Shown: one piece after another, positions 22,313 to 33,226 of the stretch | How the letters are laid out: the number at the start of each line of letters is the position of its first letter | How positions within the stretch are numbered: position 1 is the first letter of the stretch | DNA from: Linum tenue | Lineage: Eukaryota > Streptophyta > Magnoliopsida > Malpighiales > Linaceae | Assembly (NCBI GenBank): GCA_946122785.1 | Contig: CAMGYJ010000006.1 | Coordinates: forward strand, 68,759,676 to 68,823,675 | Direction: 5' to 3' | DNA: 64,000 nt | Notes under the pieces: model-generated | The model's input: only the letters and a program-made list of their open reading frames with translations | Told to the model about the DNA's origin: nothing | The model's database searches: none | Program-made: the position numbers and the translations under genes

Positions 22313-22518
22313 CTGCGAACACAGTGAAAAACACAACATCACGAATCGTCAGCGAGACTGACGAAGAGACGAATTCACAGCAACCGGGAACAGGAACAGT
22401 GAATCGGGGAAGTGAAAGCAGCTTCTCGGCAAGAGACGAAGCGGGCAGTGATGGAGAATGAGAAGAAGAACCTAGGGTTTGGTTGAGGGGATCTGGGGGA
22501 GTCTGTAAATCCGCGTAC
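22313..22518 (-). other. 5' UTR intron of the Alba gene
   Basis: On the minus strand TTCGCAG sits immediately before the ATG, a good acceptor, and AAAG/GTACGCGG near 22518-22519 is a good donor. The leader would thus be split with the intron ending at the start codon. Inferred from splice signals only. Confidence 0.6.
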
Positions 22519-22633
22519 CTTTGGAAAGATTTTCTTAGCAAGATAAAAGTTTGGTCGCCCGAAAAAGAGCCCTCTTCTACGGCTACGTTTCTTCTTTTAC
22601 GCCCTAAAACCCTCTACCAGGCGCTTCTGCTGC

Positions 22634-22641
22634 AATTTATA
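22634..22641 (-). promoter_or_regulatory. TATA box of the Alba gene
   Basis: Minus-strand TATAAATT upstream of the leader exon. AAACCCTAG-type (telobox-like) motifs lie nearby (about 22470-22482), as is common in plant translation-related genes. Confidence 0.5.
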
Positions 22642-23920
22642 CCCTAGCAACTTCTCTCCCTGCGAACGAACTGCCCTAGCCGAAAGAGAGGACCAAAAAA
22701 AAAAAAATACTGGGAGCGGGTTGCTCGGGCTTTTCCCGGGCCAAACCCGCCAAATTTGGACTACGAAGTGCGGCCCTAAATAGAGTCATGGAGTGGGCTT
22801 CAGCCTGCTTCTCATTGGGCTTTTGCTACAGTCGACATCCTTTCTTTTTACCAGGAAAGAAAAGCCCTGAAGGATGAGATCAATATTGCCTGAAGGAATA
22901 GAATGAGTGACCTTGGTGGTTAGTCTATGACTGTCTAGAGAGATGTTTCTTTTACATTAAGAATCGATGGCTTTAAAATCTAAACCTAGATAGTGCAATA
23001 TGTTTGATTTCTTTTCATCTAAATTGTTATTGATATTAGAACCAGATCAAACATATATTTGTGGTTGAGGGTCATCTCTCGATACTAAGGTTGAATAATT
23101 ACCAGGTCGATCCATATTGCATGTGTGCTCATACGAGTTTAATAAATATATTTATGTGACGATCTCCAAATGACAAATTGGGCAGTTTATAAACATATAT
23201 GTTGTAAAATTTTGTATGCAGTTAAAAATCTATTTGAGTAAATTGTTACTTTTGTCGGCCGAGCTCAAGTATGCAAATACAAATACATTTCAATATTTAT
23301 ATTAAACCGGCAAAGATGATTTAAGTATATACTAAATATAGATAAGAGTTTCCCGAATATGAACAAACAATGACATGTTTGTGTGCTGAGGAAAATTACA
23401 AAGTACAGAGTTTGGCATTTAAACCATACGCTTCATGCACGTGGCTGTGTTTGTTTGCAGATCCATCTTATTTATTTTCTCTTGGCTGGGGAAAATAATT
23501 TTATTTTTGCGTTAAGTAATGATGAGGATTGTGCTTTGTAGCATTAATTTGTCCTGCAAAAGAAAAGAGAAAGGTTAGGACTGGACATGTGCATTAATAC
23601 AAATAGGTCCACCATTGAAGACACTCTTTAGGGGATAATGATTATAATAAACCCAACAAGGGTATCGAGTTCACCAGCTTTTTATTTATACATGCTAATG
23701 AATAATGATTGCTTCATAATAATCATCCAACGAGGCAAACACACTAGTATCGTGAGATTTGAAGTTTATGATTAGCTTGTATTTTACACAAGTATAATCA
23801 TACAACGTATTTCAATACCAATAAAGAAAATATTTGAAAAAATTTATCAATTTATCTAAAAAATTTAGCATATATTATCCTATCGAATATCAATAAGTTC
23901 TTCCTAATATCATTCGAAAC
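22642..23920. other. Intergenic, nothing recognised
   Basis: AT-rich DNA upstream of the Alba gene. No gene, tRNA or clear repeat boundary seen. Confidence 0.4.
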
Positions 23921-24237
23921 AAGAGGAATTTTACAACGCTATATAACATTGGTGCTATAGGTTTTTGTTTTTATGATACAACTACAAGTTGTACCTTTAA
24001 CGTTATAGTACAAGTGTACAACTATAAGTTGTACCTTTAACGTTATAGTACAACTTTTTAAATGGTACATGTACACTTTTGTACAAACATTTTTATAGTA
24101 CAACTTAAACTTGTACTTTTATTTGATGGTACAACTTTTTTAATGGTACAACCTGAACTTATATATTTAGCGTTATGGTACAACTTCAAACTGTACATTA
24201 AAGCACAAATACTTTATAACATAGTAGAAGTACTCTC
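23921..24237. mobile_element. MITE rich in 'GTACAACTT' repeats
   Basis: Imperfect inverted ends of about 36 bp (left agaggaattttacaacgcta; right, reverse complement, gagagtacttctactatgtt) enclose many copies of GTACAAC/GTTGTAC in both orientations, so the strand can fold on itself. A related fragment lies at 50426-50563. No clean target duplication found. Confidence 0.6.
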
Positions 24238-24379
24238 GAAATCATGCCAAGCAAAACCAAAATATAGCAATCTAATTTTCGTCATTCATTCATATTCTAT
24301 ATATTCGATACACATTGAACAAAACCATGACTCCTTACAAAATTAAACTTCCTCGCGAGGAAAAATCATAACACATGTC

Positions 24380-24812
24380 CATAGGCGGAGGGAGTAGGGT
24401 TTGTGATGTGTCCTAGGACACCGGTAAGTTTTGGTAAAAAATTAATACATCCCTATATATATTTATGTAAAGGATAAAATATTCAAATTCATCACATTAA
24501 TATAGTATAAAAAGTATTTTTTACCATTACAATGAAGCTCAAGTTTTGTTATTTGATTGATATAAAATTAATTTATACGCTTTAAATGAAATCTTCCATT
24601 GAAATAAATCTCTATTTGTATTCTTTTTTCTCAATTATCCTATTCAATTTTGTCCAAGAACTATGAAATCTAAACATAAGCCTCTGCTACTACTGGGTTC
24701 TCCCTTTTCTAGTCCGCTAGTTTCCATTCAATTTTAATTATTAAATAATTATTTATATATTTATATTTTAATAACCGGACACACCTAGTTTTACAAACTG
24801 GCTTCGCCACTG
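24380..24812. mobile_element. hAT-like non-autonomous element
   Basis: Ends are CATAGGCGGAGGGAG and, inverted, CAGTGGCGAAGCCAG, the cag-ggcggagcca type ends of plant hAT MITEs. Flanks CACATGTC (24372-24379) and CGCATGTC (24813-24820) agree in 7 of 8 bases, consistent with an aged 8-bp target duplication. Confidence 0.7.
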
Positions 24813-24820
24813 CGCATGTC

Positions 24821-25571
24821 TCAGGCTCTCAGCCTCGTTAATATCGTTGTTTACCTCTGATTAATTGTCCGACGCCATGTTGATCATATAAGTTCATAAC
24901 GAAAGATGGATGCAGATTAGCACATTATAAATGATCATACCCGACACGGGAGAACATTGATCACGCGCGTTTGACAAGAGCTTTCTGTACGTCTTGTAGT
25001 TTTCACTTGTGCAGAACCAGATCCCATGAGCTTAATTAATTCCCAGAAGGAACCAGACAGGTTGTTTCTTTCCCCAAAGTCGGTGCATTATTAATTTTTT
25101 TTTTTTTTGTTACATTTTGATTTTGTTATATCCAGACTCGACAGTGCTGCATGCATTTCCTGCCAGACGTTAATGAGCTACATTCTATTTTAACCGCAGG
25201 TCTAATCTAAATTTCATTTTTTTTATGAAGATCAACACTAAAACTATATCTACGGTTGCCATAGAGTTGTTGGAAGAGATTCAAATATGGATCGCATACC
25301 AATTATTAACAGTGGTGTTATTTTTACACGTCAGTTCAAACGCGAAACCCGGCTCGTGAGCATTAAGTTTGTTTAAGCATGATATATTTTATGTTTAAAT
25401 CAATTGTTAATAGCAGTATCACGAAAAGTCGAACACAATACCTCTTGATGATTACACAAAATTTTTATTGATACCAATAACTCGAGTTATTTGTAGAAGA
25501 TTAATCTAACCATTAAGGTACGTACGGGGTTTTAACCATTTCATTTGGTATCTGCAAGCAGAGTAACCAAC
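24821..25571. other. Intergenic, nothing recognised
   Basis: AT-rich DNA without a supportable gene or delimited element. Confidence 0.4.
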
Positions 25572-25579
25572 TCTCTTAT

Positions 25580-26657
25580 CAGGGATGACAATTTCGACCT
25601 GATCCGTTTTATCCGACCTGTCTGGTCTGTTTTGGTGCGGATTCGACCCGTCCCGTAGGCAGGACAGGGCGGGCATGTGCAGGGGCGGAGCTACAAGGTT
25701 TGAAGGAGGTGCCATGGCACACCCTTGATTTAGGGGAACACTTCCAAAACTTAGTTGAGTAAATATTACTCATAATGAAATTTGAACCCCAAATCTCAAT
25801 GTCAATGGTCAATTTTTTACAATTCAATCCCAACCAATTATATAAATTAATTCTACCTACGAATTTCTATATTAATATAGTCTAATTTATCAAAATGAAT
25901 AAGAGGATGCAAATTATTAGAGGAAATCATTGAACTTCTTATGCCAACGATAGTCGGAAGAGAAAATTGGTTCTCATCAATATATTTGCTTGTGAAACTT
26001 GGTTTAATTTGCTACTACCTTTTGTAAATATACATGTTGATATTATCAACACCAAAAAATACATATCGATATAAAGTTTTCTGCAATGAAACGATTGACC
26101 AGCCTTCGGCTTAATTGAAAAATTTGTGAATGATTATTTGGTGGGATAATATTAAGAGCAAATCTTCGTAGTTTGGACAATTATGTAGTTTTAAAATAAT
26201 TTTATTATATCAAACAAGCGATCGCATCATGAGTTATTGTTCAAAAATTATTTTCATGCACACCCTTACATAAAATTCTGGCTACGCCACTGGGCATGTG
26301 TACTCTCATCGACCCGACCTGCCCTGACCCGCCGCATTCTTGATCCGTTCTTGCCTAAATTACTTGTAATCTTAGTCAAATTACTTTGGATTTTCCTTTT
26401 ATTACATCATATTTTAGCTACACTAAAGTTGTAAATGAGTGAAAACCTCATTTTCTCAAATAATTTAACTACATTTATCATAATATTGTTTGTTTTCTTG
26501 GTCTTATAATAAAAATAACGAATATTTCTAATGTTTTTCATATAGATTGCATACTCATTAGGTCGGCATGCTCGACCCATAATAAATTATCCGACCTGCC
26601 ACGAGGAGGGTCTGTGTACCAAGAAACCCGCCCCAAACTTGTCCATTGACATTCCTA
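25580..26657. mobile_element. Outer hAT-like element, interrupted by a second one
   Basis: Terminal repeats CAGGGATGACAAT and (inverted) TAGGAATGTCAAT are flanked by the perfect 8-bp duplication TCTCTTAT (25572-25579 and 26658-26665). Without its 613-bp insert it is about 450 bp and rich in CGACC-type phrases (gacccgacctgccctgaccc). No transposase. Confidence 0.8.
25680..26292. mobile_element. Inner hAT-like element nested in the outer one
   Basis: Ends CAGGGGCGGAGCTACAAGG and (inverted) CAGTGGCGTAGCCAGAATTT lie between perfect 8-bp duplications GGCATGTG (25672-25679 and 26293-26300). Belongs to the same broad family as 24380-24812, 28922-29529 and 46749-47447. Confidence 0.88.
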
Positions 26658-26802
26658 TCTCTTATCCATGAATATAATAAAAGTTAGAAGGTATGTACGG
26701 TTGCATAAGAGTTATATTAATGTGACAGGTTGGTTGTTTTTGTTTTGCGCACAGTCTTTTTTTTTTTGTTAAAATCGGAGCGCTTCATGGGCGCCCCAAC
26801 CC

Positions 26803-27015
26803 TTATCCATTAATAAAACGAGGAGTTGTCACCCCAATCAAATCAAAGTACAGCCAGTAATTCATGAGGTAACATGGAGTCGGAAACGAATGGACTCCCA
26901 AAGAAAAAGTGTGACCGAGGGAAGCTAGATAGTCAACTACAAAGTTTGCTTCCCTAAAAATATGCTCAATACTGACTTGCCATGTCAAAGATATCAAGCA
27001 TTTAATCTCCCTCAC
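26803..27015 (-). pseudogene. LINE RNase H-like C-terminal fragment
   Basis: Minus-strand peptide containing VSIEHIFREANFVVDYLASLG, the end of the RNase H-like (RVT_3) domain found at the 3' end of plant non-LTR retrotransposon ORFs (pattern: hydrophobic-V-x-REAN-x-x-AD-x-LA). Only about 70 residues remain; the upstream RT is absent. Confidence 0.65.
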
Positions 27016-27204
27016 AACAACAAAATGTGGGTGGTTTGGTTGAGCTGCTCACAGTCATTCTTTGATTGGTCAATTGCTAATTATTATTTTTTATTTATGA
27101 TTTTGGAAAACCATGATGAGAGTTTGAGTTTTATTAAAATGACTTCCTGTAATTTCCCCCTCTTACTTACACAACAAAAAGTGGGAAAATGTCGTTGGTT
27201 ACTC

Positions 27205-27870
27205 CAACCAGAATATCAATTTATGTTAACAAAAATAAAAAATTGTAAAATCATATCGAAGGTCATACCGGAAAAGTTAGCATTAGCGTATTTTGTGCTA
27301 AAATCATAACTCAACCGTAGTTAAATCAGGCTTGACATGTTGCTCCAAACCGAGCCTCGATTTATGTTCAAAAAAACCAAAAATTGTAAAACAATAACCT
27401 AAAGTTCGTACCGAAAAAGTTAGCATAAGAGTATTTTGTACTAAAGTCGCAGTTCATTTTTGGTTAAAATCAAGCTTGACACGTTGTTCCAACCCGAGCC
27501 TCGATTTATGTTAAAAAAAAACAAAAATTGTAAAATCATATCAAGGTCGTACCGATAAAGTTAATTTTGGGGTATTTTCTGCTAAAATCTTAGTTTAATC
27601 ATGGTTAAATTAGATCGAACCCGAGTCTCGATGCAAGTTTATAAAAAAAAATGTAAAATCATACAGAAGGTCATTACCGGTAAATCTATTATTAGGGTAG
27701 TTTGAACTAAAATCGCAATTGAATCAGGCTTGACACATTGCTCAAACCCGAGTCTCGATGCATGTTAAGAAAAAACCAAAAATTGTAGAACCACACCGAA
27801 GGTCGTACCAGAAAAGTTAGCATTAGATAATTTTGTGCTAAAATCATAGTTCAGCCGTGGTTAAATAATT
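27205..27870. repeat. Tandem repeat, five degenerate units of about 127-144 bp
   Basis: Each unit runs: 'cgag(c/t)ctcgat...atgtt', an A-rich run, 'aattgtaaaatcata', 'aaggtc(g/a)taccg', 'aaagttagcatta', 'attttgtgctaaaatc', 'tggttaaat', 'gcttgaca'. Unit boundaries fall near 27205, 27352, 27496, 27625 and 27752. Diverged; non-coding. Confidence 0.75.
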
Positions 27871-28921
27871 TTATACAGCTAAAATCACTTACCGATTTAG
27901 ATTCTGTTGTGAGTTTTTCTATTGGACCGCCAATACGGTACAATGGTAGTTCAACCGTGGTTAAATCATTACATACAGCTAAAATCATCTAACGATTTAA
28001 ATTCCATTAGAAAATTTTCTATTATACTGCTGCTAATAACACAATAAAAATTAAATACGGGTTAGCAAACTATACTTCTAATCCTATAAGAAGCCACAAC
28101 AAAGCGCGGCACAGAAGTTACCTAATATATATAAAAAAAAATAGCATTCACTATCAATATTTCATTAGAAAGGATGAGACAAGAGATTGGATTGCATCTG
28201 CGACCGTCCTCGATACCGAATTTGTCCATTCCTCTGCATTCTCAGCTCCTAAACGTTGTCGGATGATTGGTCCAGTCCACGGTCTAGCATGTGCTTTTGG
28301 TCCATCACAATCAACTCTCATCAGTTTTATCGACTAGAAAATACATATGCACACCAACCGCCTTTATAACTCCAAACAGATACCGTGCTATTGCTAACTA
28401 GCTAGGGTTGGGGATGAAATTTTCATGTATCTTCGTAACTAAGAAACTCATTTCTGTTGCATTGGGTTGGGGCATGCCAGCTTTCTTAAATATTTTGTAT
28501 TTGAAAAGTGGTGAGTAATTTGTTGAAAAATCCGTCTTCAACAAAGTTTAATCTTCGTAGATATCCGACAAACCCTGAGAGTATTTCATGCGAGTTTTAT
28601 AGTCCTATCAGTGGCCATCAAATAGGTAAAGCAGAAGTAGCGGCTACTAAAGATCGAATCCAAAACTTCTTGAGCACAGATCTGCGCTTTTATACAATCA
28701 CTTATCCATAAAAGAAATTTCAACAGAAACGATGATGATATACCTCTTTATCTTTAAGTTCATCCTAATTTCACAAATAAAAATTGGGTTCAAGTTATTG
28801 GGACCCTTTTGTGCATACACTCCGCTGTCTTTAGTAACTTCGGTGATTCCTATACCTATCATGTTCCTTAGATTATTACAAAGCGTTATTTAACCTCGCT
28901 TCTCCTTTGGTCACCTTAACG
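27871..28921. other. Intergenic, nothing recognised
   Basis: AT-rich. A 67-codon ORF at 28508-28711 has no recognisable family or context. Confidence 0.35.
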
Positions 28922-29529
28922 CAGTGGCAGAGCCATGGGGTATTGGGGGGTGTCCCGGGACACCCCTAATTTTTGGGATGACGATTATCCAACCCCCGGT
29001 AGTAGTTTTCGCGTGGATAAAAAATATAAGTGGTAGACTAGGTGATTTAAATTAGGATATTAAGATTATTAGTAAACATGTTTTTCATTAGACCACAACT
29101 TATTTGTTATTGTATTTTAAACACTAGTTTAATAGTAAAAATAATATTCCTTCTCCCAATTAATTTGAAAATCTAACAATTGAACCTGATTACGGGTTAT
29201 CCTTATTCCCTCCATTCTATCATATCCATGGGTTTACTTGCTTCTCAAAGTAATTGATTTTACCGATTGCAACTGCAGGTGTTGAAATAACATATTTAGT
29301 TTTGGGAAACTTTCAGAACAAGTTTCGAAATTGATTAAATGATCAGTTTGTGAATGATTGTATAGTAAGATGAAGATATTTGTTGAGCCGTCCAGACACT
29401 GAGTATATTTTGTAACACGCCGTAGACTTTTGTTGTAACTTGTATTAGTTAGATATTTTCTAATTTAAAATTATTTATTTAATTTTTGAAAGAGGACACC
29501 CCTATATGAATTTCCTGACTCCGCCACTG
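28922..29529. mobile_element. hAT-like non-autonomous element
   Basis: Ends CAGTGGCAGAGCCATGG and (inverted) CAGTGGCGGAGTCAGG. Next to the left end is a small palindrome around GTGTCCCGGGACACCCC, which recurs at 46760-46795. No clear 8-bp target duplication remains. Confidence 0.65.
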
Positions 29530-31057
29530 GACAGAGAGCCATTTTAAAAACAAAAAGGTTATAACTCACTCACAACTTTCAAATGTTCGTAAAGATACAT
29601 ATATAAAATTTGAAAAAAATAGTATACATAATAAATCTTTAGCCTTAGCTTTAGAATAATCATGATTCAAATCGCTTCAACTTAAATTTTATATCCACCA
29701 CTTCATTCGGACTTACGACTCCACCGCTCGTATAGCAATGGCAAACATCTAAAAATCTTAGCCCATGTTGTAGTTCAGATCATACAAACTAAGGATAACG
29801 TAGTACCAACTCATATCACCTCACCGGCTGGCTGTTGTTCTTTCTTCTGCGTCAACAATTAACCAAATACTCAGAGGATCATGTGAGTTCGAGTAGCCCA
29901 CAGAATATATATATATATTATAACACGGAACAAAGAAAACGTCAAATAAAGGCAAATGGCCATGTGGTTCAAGGTAAGGCCAGTCGATTGGCCAGGAAAT
30001 GATCCTCATATCATATTCCTTTCCTCCAACTATACTTAATGCAATTCAATCAGAATTCATTAATGACAACCTAATGTACGATAGTTGTACAACGAAGTCT
30101 CTGAATGGATCAAGTTAACTCAAAGGTTTGAATCTGTGACTCAAAGAGTTTGACCTGTATTTTTTTAAAGATCACTAATGAAGTCATTTATAATGTCAAT
30201 TTCAGCATGAAAAAAAAAAAGTTAACATATCAAACAAAAGCGACAATCTTTCTGTATGACCAAAGATCGTAGTAATAGCGATTAAGATGGGGATTAAAGG
30301 GCTCACCTGGTCGACATCAGAGACAGTCAGTTCGTTGGGGGGTGGAGAGGGATGTGATAATGCGCATGGTGGCTCTCTCTCGAAGTATTTGAAAAGTCAT
30401 GAAACTGGGTCGTGTTTGATTTTAAGCGATTTACTTTTCGTGCGTTAATAAAAAAAGAAAATAAAAACAGAACTCACTGTCATTGCCATACGAATCAAAA
30501 TTGTTGGGAAATGAAAAAAAATGAAATCAATGGGTGGTGGGGATTTGAAGTTTTCACGGCTTTCATGTTGAGATGAGGGAAAGGCATGTGAGTTTGGAAT
30601 GGGAAATGGCGGTGTTTGTGTCACATTGTATGAGAGAGAGAACGTGCAAATAATTGATTTATGAATTTATTTCATAGATGGATCAATCTCATTGCCAGAG
30701 ATAAAAATTCAGAAAATATTAATAATATAAAAAACCCATTATTAGAAAAATAATAATTATAAATAGAAATTCCCCACAAACCCAACTTGCCTGCATGCTA
30801 CTTCCAATCAACCACACTGCCACTGCCCATTTTTTTTTTTCAGACCTTGCCATGTGAGTTTGTTCTTATTGAGTTAATGTTTTTGTAGCAATTAAAAGCA
30901 AAAAAAATAAGAGTCTCCCCAAAACTTTCCCTTATTTATATGGTTCTTCCCTTCTCTGGATCAGCCAACCAGTTTGTAAATACCAAACCTCAAAGCAACC
31001 TCTGATTCCCTCTCTTACTCTCTCTTCCTCTGCTGCTGAACCAAAACCCAACTAAGA
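29530..31057. other. Intergenic and expansin promoter region
   Basis: No gene seen up to the expansin ATG. The last 130 bp hold the probable TATA element and a CT-rich leader. Confidence 0.45.
30932..30940 (+). promoter_or_regulatory. TATA-like element of the expansin gene
   Basis: TTATTTATA followed by TGG, 118 bp before the ATG, with a CT-rich leader (ctctcttactctctcttcc) in between, as in many plant genes. Confidence 0.5.
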
Positions 31058-32421
31058 ATGGCAAAGCAGCAGCTGGCCATGGCCATGGCTATGGCGTTTC
31101 CTCTTCTATGGGCTCTACTCTGCATCTCTCTGGCTCCCACTGTCGCCAATGCCTTCACTGCTTCCGCTTGGACCAAAGGCCACGCCACTTTCTACGGCGG
31201 CGGCGATGCCTCCGGGACTATGGGTAAGTTAAAAAAGATCGAATCTTTCGTGCGAATTTCACCACGTGATTTTATTTGTAGTCTTATCTGTGCTTGTACA
31301 TAAAAAGTTGTTGCGATAAAATGTCATGTGTCCCAATATCTCTGCGACATGTTAATCTAGTTACTTGGCAGGTTTTTATTGGTATATGTTTAAACCATAG
31401 AAATAATATAAGATTTTTAATGATATATAGTTGTATACAAAATACATTTATTTGCAAATTTATGTCATCTTTGCCTAGAAATGAATATGTGAATGTTGGA
31501 TTCCATCATTCATTACTTTTTCATACTTGTTGAGTCTTTGGGCTGATAGGTATATAGTCTTAGTAATTTATAATTAGGATGGTTTCACTTTTAATTTATT
31601 TTACCATTTTTCATCATAAACGAACATCATGTGATTGAGGAATTTGTCAATCTTTCTCAAATTGCTTCTTCAATTTGGCAGGAGGTGCATGTGGGTATGG
31701 CAACCTATACTCGAGTGGATATGGCACAAGAACGGCTGCCCTAAGCACGGCTTTGTTCAACGATGGTGCCTCATGTGGAGAGTGTTACAAGATTATATGT
31801 GACTATAATACAGACCCTAGATGGTGCATTAAGGGCAGGTCGATAACGATCACCGCAACGAACTTCTGCCCTCCGAATTTCGCTCAGGCCAACGACGCTG
31901 GTGGTTGGTGCAACCCGCCATTGAAGCACTTCGACATGGCTCAGCCGGCGTGGGAGAAGATTGGGATCTACAGAGGTGGAATCATCCCTGTTATGTACCA
32001 AAGGTAGGGGGAAGGAGGAGAATGGGAAATTTTCAATTTAGTACTCAAGCTTTTGTTACGTTCACAATTTGGTCACTTTTTAATTTGGAACTCTTTTTGT
32101 GTTTCTGGTTTTAGGGTGCCATGTAAGAAGCATGGTGGAGTGAGGTTCCAAGTTAATGGGAGGGACTATTTCGAGCTGGTAACCATCACCAATGTGGCGG
32201 GAGCTGGATCGATTAAGTCGGTTTCCATCAAGGGTTCGAAGACAGGGTGGTTGCCCATGTCGAGGAATTGGGGGGCAAACTGGCAGTCGAATTCGTACCT
32301 TAATGGACAATCCATGTCTTTCCAAATCACGACTACCGATGGGGAGATGCGAACGTTCAACGATATCGTGCCGGCTAATTGGGGGTTCGGCCAAACTTTC
32401 TCGAGCAGACTGCAGTTCTAA
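31058..32421 (+). CDS. EXPA: Alpha-expansin (EXPA11-like)
   Basis: Three exons: 31058-31223, 31682-32003, 32115-32421 (795 bp, 264 aa), GT-AG and in phase. An N-terminal signal peptide of about 32 residues ends near TVANAFT, so the protein is exported to the cell wall, where expansins loosen cellulose-xyloglucan contacts at acid pH without hydrolysis. The GH45-like double-psi barrel domain starts [21 protein letters not shown], carries the conserved cysteines ([31 protein letters not shown]) and the [13 protein letters not shown] signature with the conserved Asp. The C-terminal CBM63-like domain has [27 protein letters not shown] and [14 protein letters not shown]. Intron number and positions fit the alpha family. 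The EXPA11 assignment rests on sequence flavour and on its neighbours. Confidence 0.96.
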
Positions 32422-33215
32422 AAACGTGAAGGCTCGGGATAGTATTGATTCGATCTAAGAACTTATAAGGGTTTTTCCAGAAAATTTCTTTATAGTTTGA
32501 TTTTGGCTGAGGCGTTGCTTATACTTTTACAAGGAGCTGCCCGCCTTGCGACTATGAGTCCATGCGCTTTTGCGAGTGACTTTAACGTCGTAATACGTGA
32601 ACCCAATGAAAATTTCGTTAAAGAGAAATTGTGGGTAGGAATTTGGTTGGAGCAGATTGGTGAAAAGTTATAATAAGGGCATTGGAATTGCAGAGTTTGC
32701 AAGTTAGGTTGTAATTTGTATTTTCCTTTTTTACATGATATGAAACGGTTTCTAGCTTTGTTTCTATTTTTTTCATTGGTTTTGTTGTCTTTCTGGTAAT
32801 TGTATTGATGAAATTGAAATGCTCATTTAATAATTGATTATCCCAGCTATTCCTGAAGCCAATGAATGAAAGTTTGATGCACTTCAGTAATGTTAGTTGT
32901 TTTAAAAAAAAAATTGGATTGTATTTAGAGTTTCGATTTTAAAATAATTTCCAATCAACTCATCTATATTCGATGTATATCTCAACAATATTATATAAAT
33001 GAAGATAAAACAACACTTATATCAATTAGTTCTCACCATCTAAAAACCGGTCTTAAATCTTACAACCAAGTACATCAGAGAGTACAAAATTGATTCCACA
33101 AATCTACTCCTGGTCATAAGCCGTATTACAAGCCGCAGGAAAATACTCAACTTTGGGTAGTGAATTTGTTTTTAACTCATATTTCATGGAAAAGGTTGCA
33201 CATAAACGAAAAAGG
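32422..33215. other. 3' flank of the expansin gene
   Basis: Expansin 3' UTR followed by AT-rich DNA. Nothing else recognised. Confidence 0.45.
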
Positions 33216-33226
33216 GAAATTCATGG

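Noticed and set aside
28922..29529. 8-bp target duplication for this hAT-like element
   Set aside because: Flanks (ccttaacg and gacagaga) do not match.
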